From: Rhodospirillaceae bacterium
GTDB taxonomy: Bacteria > Pseudomonadota > Alphaproteobacteria > DSM-16000 > Inquilinaceae
DNA: 21,666 nucleotides
NCBI GenBank assembly: GCA_020638595.1
Contig: JACKIG010000047.1
Span: forward strand, 1 to 21,666
Direction of reading: 5' to 3'
The position numbers were made by a program, and so were the translations under genes. Below, in pieces: positions 1-7,321 of this stretch (within the stretch, counting starts at the first letter, position 1; each line of letters starts with the position of its first letter). The notes beneath the pieces are model-generated. The model was given only the letters and a program-made list of their open reading frames with translations. It was not told where the DNA came from and ran no database searches.

Positions 1-2507
1 AGGTCCGGGTCGGTCCACTCCCCGGGGATGGTCGGGAACACCCGTTCATGCACGCTGCCCGAGGCGTCGCCGTTGCGGCAGAGCCAGGCTTCCTCCGCCG
101 TGAAGCAGAGGACCGGTGCCAGCCACGCCGTCAGGCTGTCGAACAGGATGTCCATGACCGTGCGGGCGGCCCGCCGCTGCAACGCATCGGGGCGGTCGCA
201 GTAGAGGGCGTCCTTGCGGATGTCGAAATAGAAGGCCGACAGGTCGACGGCACAGAAGTTGTGCAGGTCCTTCATCAGCTGCAGGAAGTCGAAGGCGTCC
301 ACCTGCCGCCTGACTTCGGAGTCCAGCTCCGCGACCCGGTGCAGGATGTAGCGCTCCAGCTCGGGCATCTCGCCATGGGCGACCCGCTCGTCCGGGGTGA
401 AGCCGGCAAGCGCGCCCAAGAGATAGCGCATCGTGTTGCGCAGGCGGCGGTAGGCGTCGATGTGGAACTTCAGGATTTCCGGCCCGATGCGGACATCCTG
501 GCTGTAGTCCGATCCGGCCACCCACAGGCGCAGGATATCGGCACCGTTCGCATCCGCCACCTCCTGCGGCATCACCGTGTTGCCCAGCGACTTGGACATC
601 TTGCGGCCGTCTTCGTCCAGGACGAAGCCGTGCGTCAGCACCGCGTCGAAGGGCGCACGCCCGCGCGTGCCGCAGCTTTCCAGCAGCGAGGAATGGAACC
701 AGCCCCGGTGCTGGTCCGACCCTTCCAGGTACAGCGAGGCCGGCCACATCAGGTCGTCGCGCACCTCCAGCACGTAGCTGTGGGTCGCACCGCTTTCAAA
801 CCACACATCGACGATGTCGAAGACCTGGTCGTAGTCGGCCGCGGCATAGTCGGGGCCGAGGAAATCCTGCGGATCGCGGGCGAACCACGCGTCCGAGCCC
901 TCCTGCTGGAAGATGTCGCCGATGCGCGTCAGCACCGCCTGATCCTTCAAGGGCTGTCCGGTCTTGCGCTCCACGAAGATGGCGATGGGCACGCCCCAGG
1001 CGCGCTGGCGGCTGATGCACCAGTCGGGCCGCGCCTCGATCATCGCCGACAACCGGTTGTAGCCGGCCGGCGGGCAGAACCGCGTCTGCTCCAGCGCCTT
1101 CAGCGCCGTCCGGCGCAGGCCGGTCGCTTCCATCGAGATGAACCACTGCGGCGTGGCGCGGAAGATCAGCGGCGCCTTCGACCGCCAGCTGTGCGGATAG
1201 GAATGGGTCAGCCGCCCCTCGGCCAGCAGCGCCCCTGCCTGGGCCAGCGCCGCGGTGACGGCGTCGCTGGCGTCGCCGCGCTTGCCGTCGCTGGTATAGG
1301 TCGCCCGGCCTTCGAACAGCGGCACCTGCGCGGTGAAGCGCCCGTCCTGCGCCACCGTCTCCGGCAGCGGCAGGCCGTGGCGGCTGCCCAGCTCAAAGTC
1401 CTCCGCCCCGTGGCCGGGGGCGATGTGGACGACGCCGGTGCCCTGTTCGGTGGTCACGAACTCGCCCGCCAGCGCTGGCACCTCGAAGGCATAGTTCTCC
1501 GGCGCGCCGACACCGTGCAGGGGGTGATGGCACACCGTGCCCGCCAGCGCGGCACCGGGGAAGCTGTCGACCAGCCGCCAGTCGGCGATCTTCGCCCGCT
1601 TGGCCACGTCGCCGGCCAGCGCCGTCGCCACGACCAGACGGTCGCCGACGCGCGCGGGGCTGCCCTCGTCCACCGTCGCGACCTCATAGAGGCCGTAGTC
1701 GATATCGGCCCCATAGGCGACGGCACGGTTGCCGGGAATAGTCCAGGGCGTGGTGGTCCAGATGACGATGCCGGCAGGTGCGTCCGTCAGGCTCGCCCTC
1801 TCGCTGCGGATCACCGGAAACCGCACCCAGATGGTGGTGGAGACGTGGTCGGCGTACTCGACCTCCGCCTCGGCCAGGGCCGTCTTCTCGACGACGGACC
1901 ACAGCACCGGCATCAGCCCCTTGTAGAGCCCGCCGTTCATCAGGAACTTGTGGATCTCGCGGACGATCTGGGCTTCGGCCGCGTGCGTCATCGTCAGGTA
2001 CGGCCGGTCCCAGTCGCCCAGCACGCCCAGGCGCTGGAATTCGTCGGACTGGACCCGGACCCAGTGCTCGGCAAAGCTGCGGCATTCCTGGCGCAGCTCC
2101 AGGATCGGCACGGCGTCCTTGTCGCGGCCTTCGGAGCGGTAGCCCTCCTCGATCTTCCATTCGATCGGCAGGCCGTGGCAGTCCCAGCCGGGCACGTAGT
2201 TGCTGTCCTTGCCCAGCATCTGCTGCGAGCGGGTGACGATGTCCTTCAGGATCTTGTTCATGCCCGTGCCGATATGGATGTTGCCATTGGCATAGGGCGG
2301 CCCGTCGTGGAGGATGAACTTCTCCCGGCCCGCGGATTGCTCGCGCAGGCGGGCATAGAGGCGCTCTGCCTTCCATCGCTTCAGCAGCTCCGGCTCCAGC
2401 TTCGGCAGGCCGGCGCGCATGGGAAAGGCCGTGCGCGGCAGGAAGACCGTGGCCTTGTAGTCGACTGCGTCGGCGGGCGCGGCGCCGTCGGGGGTTGGTA
2501 CGCTCAT
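1..2507 (-). CDS. ileS: Isoleucyl-tRNA synthetase, C-terminus cut by window edge
   Basis: Class I aminoacyl-tRNA synthetase that charges tRNA-Ile in the cytoplasm and edits misactivated valine. The minus-strand frame is open from the ATG at 2507 to the window edge, about 835 codons. Visible are the HIGH-type signature (HDGPPYANGNIHIG, residues ~68-80, final His replaced by Thr), GWDCHGLPIE shortly after it, the WTTTPWTIPGN editing-domain segment, the DVWFESG motif and KMSKS at residues 636-640. Bacterial IleRS is usually ~930-960 residues, so roughly the last 100, including the usual C-terminal zinc region, lie outside. The chosen start gives MSVPTPDGAA followed by the family-typical DYKATVFLP; an in-frame ATG at 2579 would add 24 low-complexity residues and is less likely. 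A GAGG lies 11 bases upstream. The gene is divergent from the PilZ gene at 2912. The open frame on the opposite strand is a shadow. Confidence 0.97.
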   Translation of the reverse strand, partial: MSVPTPDGAAPADAVDYKATVFLPRTAFPMRAGLPKLEPELLKRWKAERLYARLREQSAGREKFILHDGPPYANGNIHIGTGMNKILKDIVTRSQQMLGKDSNYVPGWDCHGLPIEWKIEEGYRSEGRDKDAVPILELRQECRSFAEHWVRVQSDEFQRLGVLGDWDRPYLTMTHAAEAQIVREIHKFLMNGGLYKGLMPVLWSVVEKTALAEAEVEYADHVSTTIWVRFPVIRSERASLTDAPAGIVIWTTTPWTIPGNRAVAYGADIDYGLYEVATVDEGSPARVGDRLVVATALAGDVAKRAKIADWRLVDSFPGAALAGTVCHHPLHGVGAPENYAFEVPALAGEFVTTEQGTGVVHIAPGHGAEDFELGSRHGLPLPETVAQDGRFTAQVPLFEGRATYTSDGKRGDASDAVTAALAQAGALLAEGRLTHSYPHSWRSKAPLIFRATPQWFISMEATGLRRTALKALEQTRFCPPAGYNRLSAMIEARPDWCISRQRAWGVPIAIFVERKTGQPLKDQAVLTRIGDIFQQEGSDAWFARDPQDFLGPDYAAADYDQVFDIVDVWFESGATHSYVLEVRDDLMWPASLYLEGSDQHRGWFHSSLLESCGTRGRAPFDAVLTHGFVLDEDGRKMSKSLGNTVMPQEVADANGADILRLWVAGSDYSQDVRIGPEILKFHIDAYRRLRNTMRYLLGALAGFTPDERVAHGEMPELERYILHRVAELDSEVRRQVDAFDFLQLMKDLHNFCAVDLSAFYFDIRKDALYCDRPDALQRRAARTVMDILFDSLTAWLAPVLCFTAEEAWLCRNGDASGSVHERVFPTIPGEWTDPD

Positions 2508-2630
2508 CTGGGGTGGGACCTCTTTGACCGGATCGGCCGATGCGGCTGCCGTGGGTGCCTGATCCGGGTGCGGTGGCATTCGACCGCCGCGGCGCGGGGA
2601 AGCCCGGCAGCTGGCGGTCACAGCGGTCGG

Positions 2631-2696
2631 CAGGCGGGGACGCCTGTCCTCAGGCCCGGCCCCCGCATATGGGGGCCGGGACGATAATTCGTCCCG
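2631..2696 (-). promoter_or_regulatory. Chain of overlapping hairpins in the ileS leader
   Basis: Four perfect stems overlap in sequence along the predicted ileS leader RNA. A: 2696-2689 with 2684-2677, 8 bp, 4-nt loop. B: 2680-2671 with 2664-2655, 10 bp of almost only G-C pairs, 6-nt loop. C: 2655-2651 with 2646-2642, 5 bp, loop of 4. D: 2646-2641 with 2636-2631, 6 bp, loop of 4. A and B share 2677-2680, B and C share 2655, C and D share 2642-2646, so neighbouring stems compete. No U-run follows any of them, so none is a textbook intrinsic terminator. An attenuator, a Rho-linked switch or an mRNA stability element are all possible. Confidence 0.5.
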
Positions 2697-2718
2697 TGGC
2701 GAAGGGCGGACGTGGCAT
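2650..2718 (-). CDS. Putative Ile-rich leader peptide upstream of ileS
   Basis: A 22-codon frame begins at ATG 2718, about 18 nt after the predicted transcription start, and ends at TGA 2652-2650. AGGA (2729-2726) lies 7 bases before the ATG, a normal Shine-Dalgarno spacing. The peptide begins MPRPPFATG and continues RIIVPAPICGG. It has three Ile codons: ATT ATC in tandem (2688-2683) and ATA (2670-2668). ATA is very rare in this GC-rich DNA. The tandem Ile codons start in the loop of one hairpin and the ATA lies in the loop of the next. This resembles the leader peptides of attenuated amino-acid and synthetase operons, such as the Phe-rich leader of E. coli pheST. A second ATG in the same frame at 2733 would be nearly leaderless. 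Too short to prove as a gene by sequence alone; chance remains possible. Confidence 0.45.
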   Translation of the reverse strand: MPRPPFATGRIIVPAPICGGRA

Positions 2719-2742
2719 CGGCGTTTCCTGCATTGCAGCGCG

Positions 2743-2770
2743 ATCCTACCCCATCCCGATCTTCGGTCAA
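2743..2770 (-). promoter_or_regulatory. Predicted sigma-70 promoter of ileS
   Basis: On the minus strand TTGACC (2770-2765, 5 of 6 to the -35 consensus) is followed after 16 bases by TAGGAT (2748-2743, 4 of 6 to the -10). Predicted transcription start is near 2736, giving a leader of about 230 nt before the ileS ATG. This is inference from motif match and position. Confidence 0.5.
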
Positions 2771-2911
2771 GGAATTGACGGCCCGCGGGCGCCCGCACCC
2801 GGCTGTCGCCATCGTGAACTGCGGGCGGCACTATAGGGGCGATGCAGACGACCGGTGGTGGTAGTCTAAACTGATTGCGCCAGCCATGGTGCGCAAACGA
2901 CGGCAGACGGC

Positions 2912-3568
2912 ATGGTGGCCCCCGATCCCGTAAACTCGATCCGGCCCGAAGGCACGACGCTCGCCGGCCATGGCGGTGGCGGGGATTGGGGCGACCGCCC
3001 GCTGCGCCGCGAGGCGCCGCGCCGGCCCGCCGCGGACCCCGAAGATATCGTCGTCCTGAGCCCGGATGCCGAACGCGCGGTCGCAGGCGCCGCCCAGCCC
3101 CCGCTGCTGCCCCTGGGGTGGCTGGTGCGCCTGGGCCACGCCATTGGCCGGCTGTGGTTCCTGCTGACCACGGACGAACAGGTGGGCGATGCCGACGCCC
3201 CACCCCAGCAGGCACCGCCGGGGCGCATCCCAAGCTTCCGGGCCGCGCGCCCCGTCGACCCGCGGGACCGCCGCCTGCACCAGCGCGTGCTCAGCAAGGG
3301 GTGCACGGTGCGCATCGACAGCCAGGTCTACGAGATCCTGGACGTCAGCCTGGGTGGCTTCACCTTCGGCCCCGACCGTGGCGCGCTGATCGCAAACCAG
3401 CGCTTCTATTTCGAGCTGTCCTTCCATGGCGACCCGCCGGTCCGGCCGGTTCGTGCCGACGGCACCATCGTCAGGGTCGCCAATGGCATCATCGCCGCGA
3501 AATTCTTCCTGCCGCTGACGACGACCCAGCGCCTGATCGCGGAATTCGTTGCCCGCAATATGGATTAG
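2912..3568 (+). CDS. PilZ-domain protein with long N-terminal extension
   Basis: 218 residues. The C-terminal half carries a PilZ domain, the family that binds cyclic di-GMP: RLHQR (R121-R125, the RxxxR arm) followed by DVSLGG (144-149, the D/NxSxxG motif), then beta-strand-rich sequence to the end (FYFELSF, GTIVRV, IIAAKFF). Both signature motifs are intact, so nucleotide binding is plausible. Residues 1-110 are rich in Pro, Ala, Gly and Arg with no recognised domain; residues ~66-86 (LPLGWLVRLGHAIGRLWFLL) are hydrophobic and could be an amphipathic or membrane-associated helix. The start is the first ATG after an in-frame gap; a shorter protein is possible because the extension is poorly constrained. 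It stands alone between ileS (divergent) and a convergent gene, so no target pathway is indicated. Confidence 0.8.
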   Translation: MVAPDPVNSIRPEGTTLAGHGGGGDWGDRPLRREAPRRPAADPEDIVVLSPDAERAVAGAAQPPLLPLGWLVRLGHAIGRLWFLLTTDEQVGDADAPPQQAPPGRIPSFRAARPVDPRDRRLHQRVLSKGCTVRIDSQVYEILDVSLGGFTFGPDRGALIANQRFYFELSFHGDPPVRPVRADGTIVRVANGIIAAKFFLPLTTTQRLIAEFVARNMD

Positions 3569-3643
3569 CGCTGCCGAGCCCCATCCGGCGCGCCGGAACC
3601 CGGCCGAACCGGGACGAACCCCGCCCGGCCCGGCCGACGCCGG

Positions 3644-4150
3644 TCAGGCGAAGAGGCGCAGCGACGTCACGGTCGCGGTGCCCGAACCGTTCTTGTTCGG
3701 CACGACCGTCAGGCGCAGATGGCTGGCGCCATGGATGTCGAACCGCAGGTCCTCGCGCTGGAACGTCGCACCGTTCGGACTGAAGGTGTAGTCCTGCGCC
3801 AGGATCTGGCGATAGGACGCCCCGCCGTCCGTCGACACCTCGATGCGGACCTGCTGGGTCCGCTCGCGGTCCGTCTCCTCAACCTCGTAGGCCAGGCGCG
3901 AGATGTCCTGGGGGTGGTCGAACTCGAAGACGATCTGTTCGGTCGTGTCGGCGCGACCGCTCAGCCACCGTGCCGCCCCCGGGCCGCCGATGCCGTCCAG
4001 CATGTTCTCCACCGGATGGGCCGGGTCTTCCGACGTATAGGCGACCGCCGCCTGGGTGCTGAGGTCGATCTCCCCCGGATGGCTGGCGACGGCCACATCC
4101 GCGCTGTCGCCCAGCATGCGCTTGCGCACGCCCGTCCTTGCCTGCGTCAT
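3644..4150 (-). CDS. Small discoidin-like (F5/8 type C) domain protein
   Basis: 168 residues. Residues ~30-168 look like a single F5/8 type C/discoidin beta-sandwich: NMLDGIGGPGAARWLSG, then EQIVFEFDHPQDISRLAYEVEE, RIEVSTDGGASYRQIL and a final HLRLTVVPNKNGSGTATVTSLRLFA. Such domains usually bind glycans or lipids on secreted proteins. No signal peptide or membrane segment is visible and nothing else is fused to the domain, so this copy appears cytoplasmic unless exported another way. The start is supported by GAGGAGG 7 bases upstream of the ATG. It is convergent with the upstream PilZ gene and divergent from the methyltransferase, with about 80 bases between the two starts. Function unknown; the fold call rests on pattern, not on a search. 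Confidence 0.72.
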   Translation of the reverse strand: MTQARTGVRKRMLGDSADVAVASHPGEIDLSTQAAVAYTSEDPAHPVENMLDGIGGPGAARWLSGRADTTEQIVFEFDHPQDISRLAYEVEETDRERTQQVRIEVSTDGGASYRQILAQDYTFSPNGATFQREDLRFDIHGASHLRLTVVPNKNGSGTATVTSLRLFA

Positions 4151-4232
4151 GGGAGCCCTCCTCGTTGGTTAATGCCTGTATATGGCGTTGCAACCGGAGT
4201 ATTCCAGCAATCCCCGAGGGCATGGAACGGCA

Positions 4233-4907
4233 ATGCAGCCACTGTCCGCGTTCGCCGACCCGTCCGTCGCCATGGCGTTCGTGCGGGACAATACCGAACT
4301 GGTTGCCCCCCCTCTGGTGCCGGAGCTGCGGTTGCATCTGGCCACGGAGATCACGCCGCTGTGGCAGGCGACGGAAGACGTGCTGGCCAGCACCGGCCTG
4401 CCGCCGCCCTATTGGGCCTTCGCGTGGCCGGGCGGGCAGGCCATGGCGCGGCTGCTGCTGGACCGTCCCGACCTGGTCCGGGGCCGGCGGATCGTCGACT
4501 TCGCCGCGGGTTGCGGGCTGGCGGCCCTGGCGGCAGCACGGTCCGGGGCGGCCGGTGTCCTCGCCTCGGACATCGACCCGCTGGCGATGATGGCCCTGCG
4601 GCTCAACGCTGCGGCCAACGGCCTTGCGGTCGACACGACCACCGCGGATCTGGTGGGCCAGGCCCTGGACGGCATCGACGTCGTGCTGGCCGGGGACGTC
4701 TGCTACGAGAAGCCCATGGCGGCGCGTGTCACCGGCTGGCTGCGGGTGCTGGCCGCGGCCGGAAAGACCGTGCTGCTGGCCGACCCCGGCCGCACCTACC
4801 TGCCGCAGGGCGGGCTGGACCCACTGGCCCGGTTTACCGTCCCCACGACGCTGGAACTGGAAGACCGCGACCGGCGCGACACCGTCGTCTGGCAGGTGCG
4901 GCCCTAG
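4233..4907 (+). CDS. Class I SAM-dependent methyltransferase, COG3897/ETFB-lysine type
   Basis: 224 residues from ATG 4233. The fold is a Rossmann-type methyltransferase: PPYWAFAWPGGQAMAR (58-73) is the hallmark stretch of the family that includes ETFB lysine methyltransferase and COG3897 proteins, VDFAAGCGL (88-96) is SAM motif I, ASDIDP (111-116) is the acidic motif II, and DVVLAGDVCYEK follows as the post-motif region. Family members methylate lysine or N-termini of proteins; the substrate here cannot be read from sequence. An ATG at 4182 would add 17 residues (MALQPEYSSN...) but lacks a clear ribosome site, while 4233 has a GAGGG about 12 bases upstream and gives MQPLSAFADPSVAMAFVRDNTE, the usual N-terminus. 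Its stop lies 9 bases from the convergent VOC gene's stop. Confidence 0.85.
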   Translation: MQPLSAFADPSVAMAFVRDNTELVAPPLVPELRLHLATEITPLWQATEDVLASTGLPPPYWAFAWPGGQAMARLLLDRPDLVRGRRIVDFAAGCGLAALAAARSGAAGVLASDIDPLAMMALRLNAAANGLAVDTTTADLVGQALDGIDVVLAGDVCYEKPMAARVTGWLRVLAAAGKTVLLADPGRTYLPQGGLDPLARFTVPTTLELEDRDRRDTVVWQVRP

Positions 4908-4916
4908 CCAGGGGGG

Positions 4917-5327
4917 TCATTCCGGACGGCTGCAGTTCACCATCCAGGGGATGCCGAACCTGTCGACCAGCATGCCGAACCGCAGCGCCCAGAACGTTTC
5001 CTGCAACGGCATCCGCACGGTCCCGCCCTGGGACAGCGCGTGGAAGACCCGCTCTGCCGCCGGCACGTCGGCGATCTGCAGCGACAGGTGGAAGCCCTGG
5101 GGCTTCTCCTGGGCCTCCGGCGGCACGTCCGAGCCCATCAGCATCTGGTCTTCGAGCTTCAAGCAGGCATGCATGATCTTGCCGCCCCAGTCCGGCGGCA
5201 CATGCTCCGCCATCGGCGAGCCCTGGTAGGACAGCATCACCTCGATCGTTCCGCCGAGGACATCCTGGTAGAACCGGAATGCGTCCTCGCACCTGCCCTC
5301 GAAGGCGAGATAGGGGTGGATGCGCAT
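4917..5327 (-). CDS. VOC-superfamily protein, PhnB-like
   Basis: 136 residues. It matches the PhnB/YjdN-type branch of the glyoxalase/bleomycin-resistance (VOC) superfamily: MRIHPYLAFEGRCEDAFRFYQ at the start, then DVLGGTIEVMLSY, a LSLQIADVPAAERVFHAL helix and the closing RFGMLVDRFGIPWMVNCSRP. Proteins of this branch are mostly of unknown substrate and many lack a full metal site. The frame is open back to 5480, but the ATG at 5327 is preferred because it gives the conserved N-terminus and is preceded by AAGGGAG at the proper distance. An inverted-repeat-rich stretch lies directly upstream. Convergent with the methyltransferase gene; no operon partner. Confidence 0.88.
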   Translation of the reverse strand: MRIHPYLAFEGRCEDAFRFYQDVLGGTIEVMLSYQGSPMAEHVPPDWGGKIMHACLKLEDQMLMGSDVPPEAQEKPQGFHLSLQIADVPAAERVFHALSQGGTVRMPLQETFWALRFGMLVDRFGIPWMVNCSRPE

Positions 5328-5346
5328 GGCGACGGCTCCCTTTCGC

Positions 5347-5400
5347 CCGGCAATTGCCGGCGCACACCCGGGCGTCGGACGTATCAGAAAACGGTGTGCG
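5347..5400. promoter_or_regulatory. Palindrome and inverted repeat ahead of the VOC gene
   Basis: A perfect 14-bp palindrome CCGGCAATTGCCGG (5347-5360) lies 20 bases upstream of the VOC start. Immediately beyond it CGCACACC (5361-5368) is matched by its reverse complement GGTGTGCG (5393-5400). The placement suits an operator or a 5'-UTR hairpin. No regulator is encoded next to it. Confidence 0.35.
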
Positions 5401-5549
5401 CGCGCTACGCTAACACACTTCACCGTCCATGGGTGCCCCTTCGCCGGGGACGTGACATGCGGCGCGGCCTCTGGTTTCACAGGGGCGATGCGGCGTCAAA
5501 GGCCGCAAAACGCCGCGAGCCCGCCACAGTCCCCCGGGAGGGTTGACAC

Positions 5550-6590
5550 ATGCCGCCTGCCCGCACCGCCGCATACGCCCTCATGGCAATCCTCGCAGCC
5601 CTGGCCGCCACCGCCGGCAGTGTCCGCGCCCAGATGGATTGCGTCGCCGATGCCGGCCGCGAGGCCTTGCTGCTGCAAGGCCAGGTCGCGGGGCAGGACC
5701 GGTTCACCTATCCGTTTGCGCCGGGACTGTCCTTCGTTCTTGCCCCGGTTCCCGGGGGTTGGGCGGTGCGCGTCGAGACGCCGGACGGTCGCGACCTGTC
5801 GGCATTGACACCGCCCCTGCATGGCGAGACCAACCCCCGGCTGCTTCTGGGCTGGCATTTCCGCAACGCCGACAACACCGGCGCCAACCGCGGCGACGTC
5901 AACGCGCCGCAGCATCGCCGCGACTTCATCTTCGGCCCGGGCGTGCCGGACGCCCTGGACAGCGGCGACACGGCCGGGCTGGCCGCCGCCGCCGAGGCCG
6001 CGCAAGCGTTCGGCCAGGGTACCATTGCCCTGCTGGACCACGGTTTGGCCGACCTGGAGCGCGGGCAGCGGGCACGCATGGTCTATCTGCGCTTCGACGC
6101 CTGCCTGCGCTGGCCCGCCGGCGGCGGGAACGCCGCACCGGTCCCGGACGATGCCGCCCCCTCCCCCGCGCCGACGGCCGAGCGGCTTGACCAGGCGATG
6201 CGCGCCTGCGGCCTGGACGCGGACCTGTCGCCCGATCCCTTCCTCGTGCCGTCGCACGTGCAGGCGGACTTCGACGCAGACGGGCTGGCCGACCTGGCCG
6301 TCCCGGTCCTGCGTCCCTCCGACGGCAAGCGCGCCGTCGCGGTGTGCCTGGCCGGGGGACGGCTGCACGTGCTGGGCCTGGCCGGCGAGATGGGCCATCT
6401 TCAGCCCGCCTATTTCGACCGCATGGACACCTGGCTTCTCCACCCGCCCGGCCCCGCCGGGCAGGGCGTCGGGGAAGGCCCGCCGCCGACGCTGGCCGGG
6501 TCCGGCATCGTCCTCGGCATCGCCGAATCCTCCAGCGTCCTGGTCTATTGGAACGGCACCCGCTTCGACGCCTATTGGCAGGGGGATTGA
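5550..6590 (+). CDS. Secreted two-domain protein of unknown function
   Basis: 346 residues, not recognised as a named family. A clear Sec signal peptide (residues 1-27, cleavage after SVRA) predicts export. The first region (~45-185) contains GWHFRNADNTGANRGDVNAP and RRDFIFGPG, and ends in RARMVYLRFDACLRWP. A Pro/Ala linker (~193-212) joins it to a second region (~215-345) with DFDADGLADLAVP, which resembles the Asp-rich calcium loop of FG-GAP/VCBS or dockerin-type repeats, and a closing SVLVYWNGTRFDAYWQ. Cysteines at 30, 185, 217 and 347-adjacent regions could form disulfides, but this was not examined in detail. GGGAGGG lies just upstream of the ATG. First of a run of exported proteins on the plus strand. 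Confidence 0.8.
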   Translation: MPPARTAAYALMAILAALAATAGSVRAQMDCVADAGREALLLQGQVAGQDRFTYPFAPGLSFVLAPVPGGWAVRVETPDGRDLSALTPPLHGETNPRLLLGWHFRNADNTGANRGDVNAPQHRRDFIFGPGVPDALDSGDTAGLAAAAEAAQAFGQGTIALLDHGLADLERGQRARMVYLRFDACLRWPAGGGNAAPVPDDAAPSPAPTAERLDQAMRACGLDADLSPDPFLVPSHVQADFDADGLADLAVPVLRPSDGKRAVAVCLAGGRLHVLGLAGEMGHLQPAYFDRMDTWLLHPPGPAGQGVGEGPPPTLAGSGIVLGIAESSSVLVYWNGTRFDAYWQGD

Positions 6591-6775
6591 CCTGCGGACC
6601 CGGCAGCCCGTGCCGGACAGGCCATCTGCCCTTGCGATCCGCGCGGCGCATGGTCCCCAGGTGCAGCGGCAAGGCCGATCGACCGCCTGCGCCCGCAACC
6701 CGGCGTCAATCGCCTTGCCGTTGCCGCCGGCCGCGGCGATGATCGGCATCGCTTTCCACAACCGGGCCGGATCGG

Positions 6776-7273
6776 ATGCTCAACAAGACCATTGTCCTCC
6801 TGATGGCGCTTGGCGCCCTGGGCTGCGCGCCGCGCGAGACCGTGACCGTCGACGCCGATGTCAGCCAGGAGGATCTTGCACCCTATCAGGCGCCGGGGAC
6901 CGCTTCCGTCACCGGCCAGGGTTTCATGCGGCAGCGGGGCGGAACCGTCGTCACCTGTGCGGGCGAAGACGTCTATCTTATGCCCGACCTACCGCCGATC
7001 AGGAATGCCATCCAGGCCCTGGCGGGCGGGCATGATGTCGAACTGGCGGGGGCTCGGCGATGGGGGCCGGCCGCTCACAGGTCGCAATGCGACGCGCAGG
7101 GGAATTTCGCGTTCGAGAACCTGCCCGCGGCCACGTGGCAGGTCCTGACGACCGTCTCGTGGGAAGTGGACCGCCGACCCCAGGGCGGCGGCCTTGCCCG
7201 CGTGGTCACGACGACGGACGGCGAAGTGACCAACGTGCTGCTGACGGATGCGGACGTCGTCACGGCCTTCTAG
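6776..7273 (+). CDS. Predicted lipoprotein with Ig-like/carboxypeptidase-regulatory-like fold
   Basis: 165 residues. The N-terminus (MLNKTIVLLMALGALGC) is a lipoprotein signal with Cys17 as the lipidated residue, though Ala rather than Leu sits at -3. The mature part has beta-rich sequence: ASVTGQGFMRQRGGTVVTCAGEDVYLMP, then QCDAQGNFAFENLPAATWQVLTTVSW, which resembles the carboxypeptidase regulatory-like/transthyretin-like fold in which GxFxFxxLPAGxY is typical. Two mature cysteines may pair. No strong Shine-Dalgarno is visible, so expression may be weak or the start slightly off. Lies between the secreted protein and the tRNA-Val gene. Function unknown; probably anchored in the outer or inner membrane facing the periplasm. 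Confidence 0.75.
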   Translation: MLNKTIVLLMALGALGCAPRETVTVDADVSQEDLAPYQAPGTASVTGQGFMRQRGGTVVTCAGEDVYLMPDLPPIRNAIQALAGGHDVELAGARRWGPAAHRSQCDAQGNFAFENLPAATWQVLTTVSWEVDRRPQGGGLARVVTTTDGEVTNVLLTDADVVTAF

Positions 7274-7321
7274 GCCGCGCGGTCGCAAGCGATCCCGGCC
7301 TGTCGGCCCGGATCCGGCCGA

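Larger units (their letters stand above)
2508..2911. other. 404-bp divergent intergenic region
   Basis: This is the only stretch over 300 bases without a conventional gene. It separates the ileS start (minus) from the PilZ gene start (plus). Its ileS-facing half holds the predicted promoter, leader peptide and hairpin chain annotated separately. In the part from 2771 to 2911 I could not find a convincing promoter for the PilZ gene, nor any RNA gene. Confidence 0.8.

Noticed and set aside
48..2687. Very long plus-strand open frame opposite ileS
   Set aside because: It mirrors the ileS codon pattern on the other strand, is rich in Arg, Gln, His, Val and Ala with no domain, and is a common artefact of GC-rich codon use. 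The minus strand gives full IleRS motifs.
3585..3613. CCGGCGCGCCGG palindrome and CCCGG/CCGGG stem between convergent genes, as a bidirectional terminator
   Set aside because: Short stems, no T-run on either strand, and such palindromes are frequent at this GC content.
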